A stretch of DNA of 64,000 bases, from assembly GCA_027625915.1 (NCBI GenBank), contig JANTQA010000032.1, positions 14,276,001 through 14,340,000 of the forward strand. Direction: 5' to 3'. Below are positions 34,350 to 46,859 of this stretch, piece by piece. The position numbers were made by a program, and so were the translations under genes. A model generated the notes under the pieces. The model ran no database searches. It worked only from the letters and a program-made list of their open reading frames with translations, and was not told the origin of the DNA. This stretch comes from Anaeramoeba flamelloides. Lineage: Eukaryota; Metamonada; Anaeramoebidae. How positions within the stretch are numbered: the first letter of the stretch is position 1; the number at the start of each line of letters is the position of its first letter.

Positions 34350-34696
34350 GTTTTGCATATTCCCCTTTATATTTTATTAATTTTGGAACACACAAAAACG
34401 ACAATATATTACGATACTTACCAACATGCGTATTGTATTTAGAAACACGGGAAAAAAGATATGAAGTAGTGATGGAACCAAACAATTTATTTCAATTATC
34501 TCTTGTTGAACAACCTTCCAAATATAATCAAGAATGGCTAATACAACAAAAAAATATCCCAATGAAAAAAGGAACAAAAATTATTTTATTAAATATCGAA
34601 ATCGAAGAAATTAAATTTTTATCATCTAAAGTCAAATTTAAAGACAAAACAATCAAATCTTTAAAATTTTTTTGGATGAATCGTTTAAATTATTAA
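34350..34696 (+). CDS. Unidentified reading frame, probably the last exon of a gene
   Basis: A probable acceptor (TTTTAG at about 34345-34350) precedes a stretch with convincing coding texture: NFGTHKNDNILRYLPTCVLY, RYEVVMEPNNLFQLSLVEQP, NQEWLIQQKNIPMKKGTKII and SLKFFWMNRLNY before TAA at 34694-34696. The peptide of about 115 residues is balanced and hydrophilic. The part upstream in the same frame (34250-34349) is T-rich and reads like intron. I could not place an earlier exon or recognise a family. A beta-rich domain is possible from the alternating hydrophobic pattern. Confidence 0.5.
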
Positions 34697-37600
34697 TCCA
34701 TTAATATTTTTAATATATATATATATATATATTTCATAACAAACCAAAAAATAGTAAAAATGAATTTTTTGTTCAACTTTTTTTTTTGCATAATTTATTT
34801 TCAAGTCTAATTTTTGTGGATATAAAACTTTTTTTTAATCAAGAAGAATGGAATTTTATAGTTTTTAATTCAAAAAAATAATAACATAAAAGAAAAACAA
34901 ATCTGATTAATGAATTTTGAAAGATTTATACAGTAGAATTTTTTATAATGATTAAATTTAAAAATTATCATTATAGTGTAGTCATTTATTTTCTGAGTAA
35001 GATATAACAAATTGAAATAGATAATGTTGAAAACCCGTTGTTATTAGATTTATATAAAACTATTCAACAATTTTATCTAATATTCTAAAAAAGATATATT
35101 TTTTAGTTTTTTTTTTGTGATTTCATAAAAAGAATGCTTTGTAATTTCAATTTCATGATTTCCAAGTTAATGGAATAATCTTCAATAATAGCTAAAGTTG
35201 CTTGTGATAAGATACTAATTCGATTTTTTTGAATGTAAAATTATGATAATGCTTAAAAAATGTTAAAAAATGAGAAATCAAAAAATTATTTCTAGTGTCA
35301 CACTATCAAAATTTGAAAAAATGTTTGTAAATTGTTATAAATTGTGATTTATAGGGGGGGATAATAGAACATATGAAAAATTGAATATTTTTTATGAAAA
35401 TTTTATTACCCATTTTTTAAAAAATGTGTCACAATGACCAGACTTGCTATAGTTATATAAGATACGCAGTGCTTTCAGAGAATATGAATAGTATAATAAT
35501 TTGCAATTTTAACGATTTTTTGAATTTGAAAATAAGGTTCTTATACCAGTTTCCAATTAAACAAAAGTTAATTTTTTTGAACAATAGAATTATTTATTCA
35601 TTTAAACTTGAAAAAATGGTTTGAAAATTTGATCATTTCTAATTTGAACACACACCATTATCAACATTAATAACTATTATTTGATTCTTTTTTTATTTGA
35701 AACTAAAAAAGCTTAACAATGGTGTACATAAACCAGGTTGACCACCTTTAACAAATTACTATCATTATACCAATCATTTTTTTTAAACCAACTATTTGAA
35801 GGGAGGAAATAATACATTCATTCTTGGTTCATTTTTTAATTGCACTTTAATACTATATCCTGAATATTAATAAATAGTTACAAAATAAACTAAAATTCAA
35901 AATTTTCCACACAGTTCAAACGTTCCAAACAATCACAATAATACGATTTCATTGAAATTTGAGATAATTTTGATTTTTTGTAAAATATGGAAATCATTTT
36001 TTCATCTTTTAGTTTTTGTTTTCATTTCATTTTTTGAATAACGTAATTTGCTTCAGTTGGATCAAAATTTTTCTACAAGGTTTATATTATGTTAAAGTCA
36101 AGTTATTTCAAATAGAAGAACTCAAATAAAATTAGTTGGTAGTATCTAACCTTTGATTGATCAATATTCCTAATAGAATTTAAACAAATTTACTAATGTA
36201 TTTTTTTGTTTTGCTCTCTCCAAAATTTTTAACACACCCATGATTTATTTGTATTGATAATTATTTATTTATTGTTTTGTGAGTATTTTATTTTATAAAA
36301 AGGTGTTAACATTTCAATTTGTGAATGGTTCTAAGTTGGTAAATCTTCGAGAAGTGGTTAAATAAGTTTTTTTTTTCACAAATCGAATTTTGGTGTGTTA
36401 AAAATTTTGAATTGGGGTTTATTAATTAATTTTTTTTTCAAACATATTTATGAGACTTTTAAATTATGTAAAAGAACAAATGATTGTATTAGTGGCTAAT
36501 AAAAAATGAATTTTTTCTCATTGTTTTTTTAAAAAATCACAATTTTAATCTTGAGATATTTTTATCATTCTTTTTTAATATTTCTTTAAAGAACCTAAAC
36601 TTGATTATATCTTGTTAAAAACATATTTATATATTTCAATCATTTCTTGTGTGGCTAAAAATTTGAAAATATTTTTATATTTTTTTACCTTGAATTAAGG
36701 ACCAAAAACATAGATTAGTTAAAATACTGTATAAGCACATTAAAAAACCCCCAAGTAATAATGAACCTTAACATTAAAAAAATTACAGAAATCTAATATT
36801 ATTGAATAAGTAGTTATAGATCAAACAATATTTTCAAAGATCAGATAAATTTAAATTTAAAAATTCAAATTTTACAATTATATTATTCCAATTTTTACCA
36901 AGAACAAAATTCAAAAAAAAATTTTTTTAGTTTCAAAGATTATTTTACTATCATTGAATAATATTTAGAATTTATTTTTGTTTTTATTTTTAAATTTAGG
37001 GTTGATAACTTTATCTATTAAAACAGTTTTTATTGATTTGATTCCAATGTATTAAATAAAATTATTTTTTATTTTTTTTTTAAATATTTTCTATTGTTTA
37101 AAATGAATTTTTAGATATTTATTCATATTCTAATTTTAATTTTATCCTAAAGAAATGAATTTCAGATTTCTTTTAATTTAATATTTTTTAAAAGTTTGAC
37201 TAAAAAATAATGAAAATTTCTCAGTGATATATTTTTTATATTTATTTTTTTAATTATAAAATTAACAACTTTGTTTCATTGTTCTTATAGTAAATCAACA
37301 CATTGAGTTTTGAATTACTACTATTATAATAAAATTTCTTATTTTAACAAAGTAAAAAAAAAAATAAAGATCTTTAAAGAAAATGTAAAAATGAATAATT
37401 ATTTTATTAATTTTCCAATATCAAAAACAAATTTAAAAACATTACCCTCTTTATTGTTTTGATTTGGAAACAATTATTTTGTTATTTTATGAGTTTGGCC
37501 TGAAAGAAAAAAAAACTGGATATTGTTCTAAGTGATATAAGATTATATTGAGGAGTTTGTAGAACGTCGATTAATATATCTCTTAACACTAGATAATATC

Positions 37601-39423
37601 ATTATTTTGAGTCTAGAAGGAGAACCAAAATGAGGAATTATAAAAGGTGGTTTTTGAACAAATGCAAAAATATGAGATGGTATTTATTTTTTTGGAAATA
37701 AGGATTTGTCTCTATACAACAAGACATAAAACAAACAAATTTAATCCAAAACAACCAATTTGTTATTTTTTAATGGTGCTTTGAAGAATTTTTTCTTCAA
37801 AAGATCTTTTTCTACCAATGGATTTAGTTATCGAAAACACTGAAGTTAAATTTTACATTTTCTCAATTGGAGACAAAACTTGTAGTAAAGTTAGACAATC
37901 TAGTTTGTCTTCGTTGGATTTTAAACCAAGTCTCTATCCCCACTTTTATTTCATGTTAATTAAGGAAAAAAATAAAGGCTGATAAATATACAATCCAGAT
38001 CTATTTGTGTAATTAACAGCAACTGATTTGGAACTATTCCTCTGAAAATTTATTTGCTTGGGTTAGTCAAAAAAATATGTTTTTTTTTTTTGTTTTAATG
38101 TTTTTCAATATTTATAACTATGTTTTTTATTCTCATTTTTGAAATCTTTCCAAAAAATCTTATCTTCTCTTTTCTTCTTTTTTCGAAAAAAAAAAGAAAC
38201 CAAATGTTTTTTATTTTTTTTAAAAAATGATATTGATTTCTTTCGAACTAAAACCAAAAATGCTGTTTGCTTTTTGTCACTGTTTTTAAACAAAGAAGGG
38301 GAATTCATTCATTTTTCAACCTTTAAGGGAAAATTGATGTACTTTTTTTCTTTGTTGTCAAATGAACAAATAATTGAGTACTTGAACCAAATAAATTTTT
38401 CCAATGTCGTTAATGCTTGAGTGCGATGATATTTTGGGTGTTATGATATGAACAGCTTGGCAAAAAAACTTGGTTAAATTCTTCCAAAATACCTTTAAAT
38501 AATTTTTAAAGTTCAAATTTTATTTGTCAAATACTTCTTATTTAACTCAAATTTAATATAAAATAAGAAGGCCTCAGAAAATTTTCAAACTTTGCCTAAT
38601 TACAACTGAAGTATTTCCCAAAATCTTTCCACAACAACTACTATACTATCCTAAACTTTTAAAAGAAACTATCACTTTCTTATCGTTAGTTATCAGGAAA
38701 TTATATTTTGTAATTTTTATTAACAAAAAGTTTGAGTTTAAAAAAAAATATAACACACAACTATTGCCCAAATATTCACAATTAAGGGATTAGAATCTAA
38801 CAAGGGGAATACTAAGATCAAAGTATGTAGTTATTTGACATAAACTACAAAAGTTATAATTGGTTCAAATATCTCTCAAAAATTCAATTAATCAAGTAGT
38901 AATATTTGTAGATCTCATTAATTAAACCAGAATGTATGTATTGGTTAAAAACCATAATAATTTCAGAAAAAAATCTACATTTCACCACTAATTTAAAGGT
39001 TGAATTATCAATATTAATTTTTCAAAGTTGTAAAATATCTTTCTTAAATTTCTGGTAAAATTTAGATTAATAGCTAAAAAAGTCAATTCTTTTAAAAAAT
39101 GAAATAATTAACAAATAGAGTTTTTAAACCAATTATTTCTCAAATTTTGGAAATATATCGATAATACAACTAGATTTATAAAAAGGAAACCAAATGAATC
39201 AGTTTTTGGGTTATTATCTTGATCATTATTGGGTTAATCTTTGAAATTAAAAAATTGAAAATATAGTTACTTTTGGAAGTTCTAATTATAAATTATTAAT
39301 TCCTGCAATACCATTAATCTGAGTTTCAATTTTTAGATTTCGAAAAGTGAATTATAAAAAAATTTTAGAAAATTGAAAATATTCAATAGTGATCATTTGT
39401 AAAAAATGTAAGAATTAAATGTA
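34697..39423. other. Long AT-rich gene-free stretch
   Basis: About 4.7 kb without a supportable gene. It includes a TA microsatellite at about 34714-34731, a G8 run near 35354, and GAAGGGAGGAAAT at about 35797, which echoes the LINE 3' tail and could mark a very short LINE remnant. Open frames near 38105-38420 are composition-driven. Confidence 0.4.
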
Positions 39424-39912
39424 GAGCAGTGAAAAAAATACCGGACATGAAAAAAATCCCGGACAAGATTTTTAATTGTGAATATTAGTAAAATTATTTT
39501 GTAATTTCATTTATTTACAATCAAATTCCTTTTTTTAAGAATCGAACTTTTTCAATTATAACCCCCCCACTTATTAGAATGATGATTAATGAAATCACAC
39601 TTGTTCAAAACACCATTCAATCAATCAAAAAACAAGAAGAAAAATTATCATTTTCAAAACCCTAGTAAACCTCAATAAAACTCGATTGTTTTTCAAAAAA
39701 AGTTGATCAACATATGGCTATCAAACAATTACTCGAGTATTCTAGAGACACCTTACTTTGATGGACTTTAGGTAGGTTTATTACTAATCTCATAAAAAAA
39801 TTGGTTATTTATAATAAGGATTTCATTGAAATTAGACAAAAATTTTACCAATACTCACAATTAAAAATCATGTCAGGGATTTTTTTCATGTAAGGTATTT
39901 TTTTCCCTACTA
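39424..39912. mobile_element. TA-flanked MITE, family F
   Basis: This element is about 489 bases long. The left end GAGCAGTGAAAAAAATACCG is mirrored by a right end GGTATTTTTTTCCCTACTA. The match continues through a second block, CATGAAAAAAATCC...GATTTTTAATTGTGA, on the left and its mirror TCACAATTAAAAATCATGTC on the right. TA lies on both sides (39422-39423, 39913-39914). This fits a Tc1/mariner-mobilised non-autonomous element. The repeated spaced block in each arm may be a pair of transposase-binding sites (inference). Confidence 0.8.
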
Positions 39913-40216
39913 TACAATAAGATTTATAATAGATTTTTAGAGCCATGTCACACTAATACCATTTACACCCAATTACAACATACTTTGATTATCCAGAAAT
40001 CTATGGTGACACTAATCCCTTAAAAATCATTTCCTATATTATTGTAATACTAAACTTCATTTTACAATAACAATATTCTTGTACATTATTTTCGATTTAA
40101 TAATTTTTTTCCTGAATGGTGTCTAATAAGTTCATTGCAAAATAAATTGAACATACTTTTCAATCCTTGGCTCATATTTTTTCATTATTTTGTTAATTCA
40201 TAAAAATAAATTTTAA

Positions 40217-42346
40217 ATGTCTGGCTTTTACATTTTACTTGAAAGACACCAAGAGAATTTAAGAAAATTCATGTCACGTTTCCCAAACAATGTAAATTCT
40301 GAAAACATAAATCAAAAATACCACCCCTTACAGCCACAAGCTATCCATTATTTATTAGAAAGCAGGGATCCACAATTAAAAGATTTAGAATATTTAATTT
40401 CACTAGGCTCTGATCTTAATTGTTACGGAGGATCTGAACACCTACAGCCATTAGGCGTTCTACTTGGTAAACATAGTTCTTTAAGAAAAGATTTGGTTTG
40501 TTGTTTGTTTGATCATTGTCCAACAAAAACAATTCTTGATGATAAATATTTTGATTTACATTTAGAATTCAAGAAATTTAAAGAACGAGGCAAATTCCAA
40601 AAACTTGTTGAATTTTTAAAAATGATTTTGATCTATTGGTTTGAAAAAGAACAAGAAAAAGAAAAAGAGAAAGAGAAAGTAATAGAAATAGGAAAAGAAA
40701 AAGAGAAAAATGAGAAAAAAAAAGAAAAACAAAAAGAAAAAGAAAAAGAAAAAGAAATAGAAATAGAAAAAGAAAACGAGAAAAACGAGAAAACAAACAA
40801 AAAAGATAGTGAAATCGAAAATGAAGAAAAAAAAACAAATAGGAAATTGAATACGATTATTTTCATTTTAAATTGCCTTCACAACAAAGAAAATATAACA
40901 AAACTCAAGGAATTAATCGAGAACAAAGAAATTATTCTTCAATACCAAGACAAAAAAACAAATCTCAATTTATTACATGCGTTGATTTTGTCAGACAAGT
41001 GTGACAATTTGGAATCAAAATTAGAGATCTCGAAAGAAATTGCCAACCAAATGAAAAAATCAAAAACATTATATCAACAGATCAATTGGGTTAATTATTG
41101 CGGATTACAATTGCTGGCACTACAGCCAACGAAGCCCAAATTCACAGCAGAACTCACAAGGCATTTGATCAAAAATGGATCAAACGCCAACATAGGCGAC
41201 AATTATTCGACTACACCCTTTTATTTACATTTACAACAAGAGCCCGTCAGTGGAGAGCTTATAAAAATTTATCTTCAAAATGAGTGTAAACCAGTGACAA
41301 GAAAAGACAATCCAAATTTCACGATTGTAAAAAAACCAAAGAAAACTTTATTTCAATTATTCTGTTCAAGGGAATGCAACGACATTGAAATATATAAATT
41401 ATTCTTGAAATCAGGGGCTGATGTGAAAATGGGCCTTAAAAATGATTATCAATATTCCATACTTAATCTAATATGTGAACGGAAAAACCCCACATTGGAA
41501 ATTGTTAAGCTATTACACGAATCCGGAGCACCGATCATTGAATTAAATACAATGCTGAAAAAAAACACTTATTATACAACACTTACCAAACTACTTTACA
41601 ATTCAAAATGTAAAGAAAAATATCAAATATTAAAATATTTGATAAATGCTGGTGCCAATATATCATCCCGAGATGGCTTTTTTGGGCACAGCATTCTTCA
41701 TTATTTGTGTAGGTTGTGTAATTTCCCAAAATTTGATAAATCTTTGTTTTTTGTTTTAAACAAATGCAAAAAGCATAACTTGAATTTAAATTCTGAAGAT
41801 ATGCATTTCCTAACGCCTTTACATTTGCTGATGAAAAACTATAAAAACATTACACTTCCCTTTTTAAAATCATTAATTAATGATTTTGACGGCGATTTAA
41901 ATATCAAAGACAGAAGTGGAATGCCTCCAGTTGCAATGTACATCATAGAGAATAAATATTTCAATCCCAAAATTTGTAATTTTTGTTTTGAGAACATTGG
42001 CAACCAGCAATATTTACACCAAACACGCGACAACAATTGCAACATCGTGCATTCCATTTCTGAATCAGAATACCCTTCAGTTGAGAAATTGAAATATCTT
42101 TTTGAATTCCATAATGTTGATTTAAATGTTTTATCCAAACCCAAAAAACATTCGCCTTTGCATCTGATTTGCAAGAATTATAAATGTACAGTCGAGATCA
42201 TTAAATTCTTTATAGAAAATGGCGCAAACATTAACCAATTAAGCAATGATAATAAAACACCTTTATTATATCTTTTGCAAGCCAGTATGTATCTCTTCGC
42301 AAAGAATGAAAGATCACATTCACCTTTACCAACAATATTTTTTTAA
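40217..42346 (+). CDS. Ankyrin-repeat protein with an internal E/K tract
   Basis: A single exon encodes 709 residues. Ankyrin-type helix-turn-helix units are visible through most of the protein, for example LTRHLIKNGSNANIGDNYST, IYKLFLKSGADVKMG, ILKYLINAGANISSRDG, TPLHLLMKNYKNITLPFLKS and PLHLICKNYKCTVEIIKF ending FIENGANINQLSNDNKTPLL. Residues about 141-210 are a nearly pure E/K tract with some I and N, inserted between N-terminal helices and the main repeat array. No catalytic domain, signal peptide or membrane segment is visible. Such proteins usually act as scaffolds, and the partner cannot be inferred. The ATG at 40217 starts the frame and is preceded by A-rich sequence. The protein stops soon after the last clear repeat. 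A repeat-family-like stretch (40135-40165) lies just upstream. Confidence 0.85.
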   Translation: MSGFYILLERHQENLRKFMSRFPNNVNSENINQKYHPLQPQAIHYLLESRDPQLKDLEYLISLGSDLNCYGGSEHLQPLGVLLGKHSSLRKDLVCCLFDHCPTKTILDDKYFDLHLEFKKFKERGKFQKLVEFLKMILIYWFEKEQEKEKEKEKVIEIGKEKEKNEKKKEKQKEKEKEKEIEIEKENEKNEKTNKKDSEIENEEKKTNRKLNTIIFILNCLHNKENITKLKELIENKEIILQYQDKKTNLNLLHALILSDKCDNLESKLEISKEIANQMKKSKTLYQQINWVNYCGLQLLALQPTKPKFTAELTRHLIKNGSNANIGDNYSTTPFYLHLQQEPVSGELIKIYLQNECKPVTRKDNPNFTIVKKPKKTLFQLFCSRECNDIEIYKLFLKSGADVKMGLKNDYQYSILNLICERKNPTLEIVKLLHESGAPIIELNTMLKKNTYYTTLTKLLYNSKCKEKYQILKYLINAGANISSRDGFFGHSILHYLCRLCNFPKFDKSLFFVLNKCKKHNLNLNSEDMHFLTPLHLLMKNYKNITLPFLKSLINDFDGDLNIKDRSGMPPVAMYIIENKYFNPKICNFCFENIGNQQYLHQTRDNNCNIVHSISESEYPSVEKLKYLFEFHNVDLNVLSKPKKHSPLHLICKNYKCTVEIIKFFIENGANINQLSNDNKTPLLYLLQASMYLFAKNERSHSPLPTIFF

Positions 42347-43500
42347 AAAACAATAACTTGTTATTGCTTTTTTTTTCTTTTCAGAATACTTTTGGTTTTA
42401 TTATATGTAAATTATAAATTTTATTATTTAAAAGATTTTTTTTATTTTTTATTCTTATAACTTTTATTCGAATCAAATTGAAAATAATGGCAATTTGATC
42501 AAAAAATTATTTATAAAAAACAACGTAAACACATTTTTCAAAAAAAAAAAAGAAAGAAAGAAAGAAAGAATCTTAAATAGAATACTTTACTCCAAATAAA
42601 TTATTATCATTTTTTTTATTTATTTTTTTTTTTTTTGAAAGAATTTTTCCTTAGAAAATTTTGATGAAAAAAATCTTTAACTGATCAATTGTTTTAAATT
42701 AGTAGCTAAGTTTTTTTTATATACTGGAATAAAGACCAAAATCTTTTTAATAAATATTATACTTTTGGATGTTTAATATATTGTTAAAAACTAGATTCTA
42801 TTGTATTATTATTATAATTAATTATTCATTTGTTGCCTGATAATTTTTTTTTCTTTTAATTTGAATTTTTTAAAATTTATTAATTGTTATAATGAATTAA
42901 TACAGGACAAATATTATTTGATCTACTCTTTGAAGATATTTTGGAAAATTTTTTAGTTTAATATTTTTATTAATCTCAATATTTGTAACATTATTATCTT
43001 GTATAATTCATTTTTCGAAATTATAATTTTAATGATTTATTATTTGGAAAAATTTAATCTTTTTTTCAATCTTAGCTTAAATTGAAAAATAAATAGTTAT
43101 AGAAAAAAATCAAGGGTTAAAAACAAGAACATTTTTTGTAATCCTATCTTTTTGAAAGGTATTTTCAATTATTTGTTGATTATTAAAAAGTTGTTGAAAA
43201 AATTGTTTGTGTTTTGATTCTTTAAAACTAATCTAATGATTTCGCTAATCAAAAGGATCTAAATTTTATTTATTGATGAGATTGATATTTATATAAAAAT
43301 TTATTGTTCACGAAAGTTGATTTCAATCTTCTATGAATTGATTTTACATTTTGTTTCAGGTTCAATTAAGGTTTCCAATTCAAAATTCATCTTGAACTTT
43401 TTTTCACTTTTTTACTTTTTTTTTTCCGATATGACAAAGGAAAAAAATTCAATTAAGGGTTGAGTCATTACATTGAAAAATTTTTTTCTGAAATGGAAAA
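42347..43500. other. AT-rich intergenic DNA, no gene seen
   Basis: The only structure is a short AAAG microsatellite (42549-42570) and several T runs. Confidence 0.4.
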
Positions 43501-44150
43501 AAACTTTTTAGTAATTTTTATGAGGACCTAACACCAATCAAAAATCAACCAACCTATGATGTACAATCGATCTCCAAAAATCAACAACTAAAGATGAGGA
43601 CATTTTTAGAAAAAAGTGCCAAAGATCCACACTCAAATTCCAATTAGAAGGGTTAACAATAGAATTACAATTTTGAAAACAACTATGTAAGTTTTGAAGT
43701 GTCGCTCTTTGGTGCTTTTTGAGATCTTTGTGATTTTTTTTTTCTCATTTTTTCATTTTTCAAATGAGTTATTTTTATTTCAAGAATATCACAATATCCT
43801 TACTTGGTCAAATTTAGAGGGTTACAAAATAGCCACAAATCAGATTAAATCCAATCAAATTGATCGCGAACTTCAAGAAAGTAATTTGTTTTAAATTAAA
43901 GAAATTTAACAATTTGGAAATAAAAAATGAGAAAAGATGAATTTTTTTTTTTAAATTTTGATTTTTTGAAATTGAGAACTCTTTTAAAACTTATTTTTAT
44001 TCATTCCTTGAATTTTTTACCAAAGAGAAGATCCAATGAAAATTTTTTTTTGTTATTTGAATTTTGTCAACCAAAAGAAAGGGTATTTCAGAAAACACTT
44101 TTTGGTCTCTGGTCACCCCTTGAGGATGGAACATTTTCACGATAAATGAC
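43501..44150. repeat. Diverged repeat, partner of 33348-34240
   Basis: It shares ordered blocks with the 33.4 kb copy: AATCTCCAAAAATCAACAAC-like, TTACAAAATAGCCACAAATC and a T-rich tail with GAATTTTTTACC-type words. Two short open frames exist but are not shared with the other copy. Confidence 0.45.
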
Positions 44151-44588
44151 TAGACCCTTAAGGGTGTAAGTACCTTTTATGAATTTTGTGTACCTACATT
44201 TATGATTAACTGAATGATTCAAATCATTTCTTAAACCAAACACATTGATATTTTATAAAATATGAAGGTGTTTGATATCCTAATATAATTTATTTTCAAA
44301 ACTCAATTAAAAAATGGAAATCAAAAAAAGATAAAAATTGAGCTTGAAATAATAAAAAAAAATCATTTATTTCAGGATCTTATCTAGAAAATTTTTTTAC
44401 AATTACTTCTAATTTACTTGGTTTTGTTTTTAATTCCAGAATGGGAAAATTTTTTATTTGGAAAATATTTGATTTAACAAATTAATTCTTATTTATTAAG
44501 AACTATCAAAATGAAATATAAAATCCAATTTTCAATTAATTTATCTAATTGGAGTTTTGGCTAAATAAAATATAGCTATTTTTTGTTT
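44151..44588. other. AT-rich spacer, no feature seen
   Basis: No gene, RNA or repeat could be supported. Confidence 0.4.
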
Positions 44589-44819
44589 TAACTATTTGTC
44601 GCAAAATAAATTAAACAAAATTTTTATTCAACTTTTTACAAAAAAAGATTTGTAAAACATCTGGAATGATTTCAAATTGTTAAGGATGAAAACAAAGTTT
44701 AAATTATTAATTTACCTTTTAGAATTGGGGATTTAGTTGATTTATTTTATATCTTGGGTTAGTTATTTTTTGAAAAGTTGAATGAAAATATTGATCTTTT
44801 TATTTTGCAATAAAAAGTA
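44589..44819. repeat. Short MITE, family G copy 5
   Basis: It starts TAACTATTTGTCGCAAAATA and ends TTTTGCAATAAAAAGTA. Paired inner segments are TTTTTATTCAACTTTT and AAAAGTTGAATGAAAA. It is very close to copy 3 in sequence. Confidence 0.75.
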
Positions 44820-45897
44820 TCTTTCGAAAATAAACATTTATTAGATCCTAAAGGTTTGGTTTTATAATTATTGGTGTTCTATTAAAATGAAAATTTAAAA
44901 TAATTCCGAATCTGATTTTAAATTATATATAGATTTTTATTTTATTTTGTGTTGAATCTTTTGTAATTATTAATTGATAACCTAGAATTACACCGCTTTA
45001 TTTTAATTTTTGATACAATATACTTATTTTGGGACTTTGTTTGATAAAAATATTTGAAAAAAGAATTTTGAAAACATATTTGTATAAAACTGATAATAAA
45101 TTGTAATGGGGCGAGAAGCCCAAGTGAATGAATTATTTGGATTCATATAAATTAAGAAGAAGATAAAGAAAACAAATCTTTGAAAATAGGCTTTGGTAAA
45201 AAATTTTTTTTTTTTCTTTTTTGTTTTCCGTAAATTTATATGGAAAGTTGATTTTTCATGTTTGGTCTTCTCAAATAAATTATTTGTTTCAAATGCACAC
45301 CATTTTGGGTCTATTGATTTCGGTTTAATATTTGATTAATTTCAGATATTTCTAAAAACACATTTCTTGATCCAAAAAAAAATTTAATAAAACTCAAAAT
45401 TTAACAAAAAAAAATGTTCAAAAAATCGAAAAATTCAAGATTCAACTCTTGTTTAATTATAATTTTGAACAAAATTAAATCGACGAATGATATTTTGATT
45501 TCAAAATTTCAATATCCCATGGCACTTGGAAAATCTTTTTTCAGTAATGTTGTCACAATTAAAATTTATAAAAAATGGTAAAATGAACCACTTCCATAAA
45601 GTATAAGTAGGATCTCTAAATATTGAATCACTATTGTTCCTATATTTCATTTTGATTCTTATTTAGGTTTCAATCAACATGGAAAAATTTTAAATTGAGA
45701 TTTATTATAACGTAAATTCTCTTAATTCTGATAAAAAATGTAAGTGAATTGAAGCAATAAATGGGTTAAATTCAGTTACTTTCAAGATTTTAAATCAAGT
45801 TCATGATGAAAAATATTAAATGGCTTTCCTTTTTGAAAGATGAGGCACCCCAATATTGAATTTCCAATCATTTTTAATACTTTTCTTAAAAAATTTA
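44820..45897. other. Region upstream of the Rab5-like gene
   Basis: AT-rich DNA with no other gene. GGGGCGAGAAGCCCAAG at about 45108-45125 is a small G+C patch that could form a 4-base stem, too little to call an RNA. Confidence 0.4.
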
Positions 45898-46859
45898 ATG
45901 TCTCTTTTTTCGGCAGACTCAAGCGACGAAGAACTACCCAAACAAAATGTGATTAAAATTGTAATGTTAGGACAAACAGGGTGTGGTAAAACTAGTATTG
46001 TTATGAGATTTATTGAAAATACCTTTTCCGAAACAACAAGCACAACAATTGGTGCTGCATTTTTCCTCAAAACAGTAATGATCAATAATGAGCCAATTAA
46101 CATCAGGTACAATTGCAGACTTTTTATTTTTTCTTCTTTTGTTAAAAGCTTTCAACATTAAACACGTTTTATAGTTCTTTTCTGAAATTTTGAAAATAAA
46201 CCAAAAATATAAAACAAAAAAAAAACAAATTCTAAAAAATATGGAATAAACAAAGGCTATGGGACACTTCTGGGCAAGAAAGATTTAAGTCGCTTGTGCC
46301 TTTATATTACAGACACGCAGCAGCAGCTGTTTTAGTTTTTGATCCTTCCGACACTCTTTCATTTACAAAGCTAAAATATTGGCAAAACGAGCTTGAAAAC
46401 AATTGCGAAAGGTTACCAGTTATTGCAATTGTTGCAAACAAAGCAGATTTAAATTTGAATGAACAGCAAAAAGAACTTATTTTAAAGGCACAAAATTATG
46501 CCAAGCAGTCTCAGATACAATTCTTTCAGACTTCTGCAAAAACTGGAAAATGTTTGGGCTTTTTTCTCTTCTATTTTGATTTAACTTGTTCTTTTTCAAG
46601 CCACCTCCTCACCTGAAAAAAATCTTTTTGTTTCTTTTGTAATCTTTTGTGTCTTTGATTTCTTTTCTTATCTTTGTTTTCTTTACATATACTTTATCTT
46701 TCCCTAGCTATTCAAGATTTATTTCATTACTTATTAGAACAAGTGCTTAAACAACAACAAACCCAAATCAATAAACAAAAACTTGAATGGGATCAACCGA
46801 TTGTTTCAAATAAAAAAAACACCAAAGACAAAAATAACGAAAACTCTACGTGTTGTTAA
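45898..46859 (+). CDS. Rab5-like small GTPase (three exons)
   Basis: Exons are 45898-46106, 46256-46551 and 46708-46859, with GT-AG introns of 149 and 156 bases; the protein has 218 residues. G-box motifs are GQTGCGKTS (P-loop), TTIGAAF (switch I), DTSGQE (switch II), NKAD and TSAKTG. TTIGAAF followed by SLVPLYYRHAAAAVLVFD is characteristic of the Rab5/21/22 branch, which acts on early endosomes. The C-terminus STCC provides the double Cys for prenylation. Two departures are notable: the P-loop has Q-T-G-C where Rab5 usually has D-S-A-V, and switch II has S for A in DTAGQ. Both splices keep the frame and join natural motifs (IRLWDT, TGKSIQDLF). The start is the Met just before SLFSADSSDEE; an upstream Met at 45856 is in a T-rich stretch and less likely. 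Confidence 0.9.

Noticed and set aside
35797-35812. GAAGGGAGGAAAT as a third LINE copy
   Set aside because: Only about 13 bases match the LINE 3' tail; the surrounding sequence does not follow the family.
40132-40170. A family G MITE just upstream of the ankyrin gene
   Set aside because: Only one short block (TTGCAAAATAAATTGAACA) matches and no second arm is visible.
40578-40866. - strand frames rich in F, L and S opposite the ankyrin gene
   Set aside because: Again the mirror of the AAAGAA-type repeat that encodes the E/K tract.
45105-45125. GGGGCGAGAAGCCC as a possible structured RNA
   Set aside because: Only a 4-base stem, with no tRNA, snRNA or other consensus around it.
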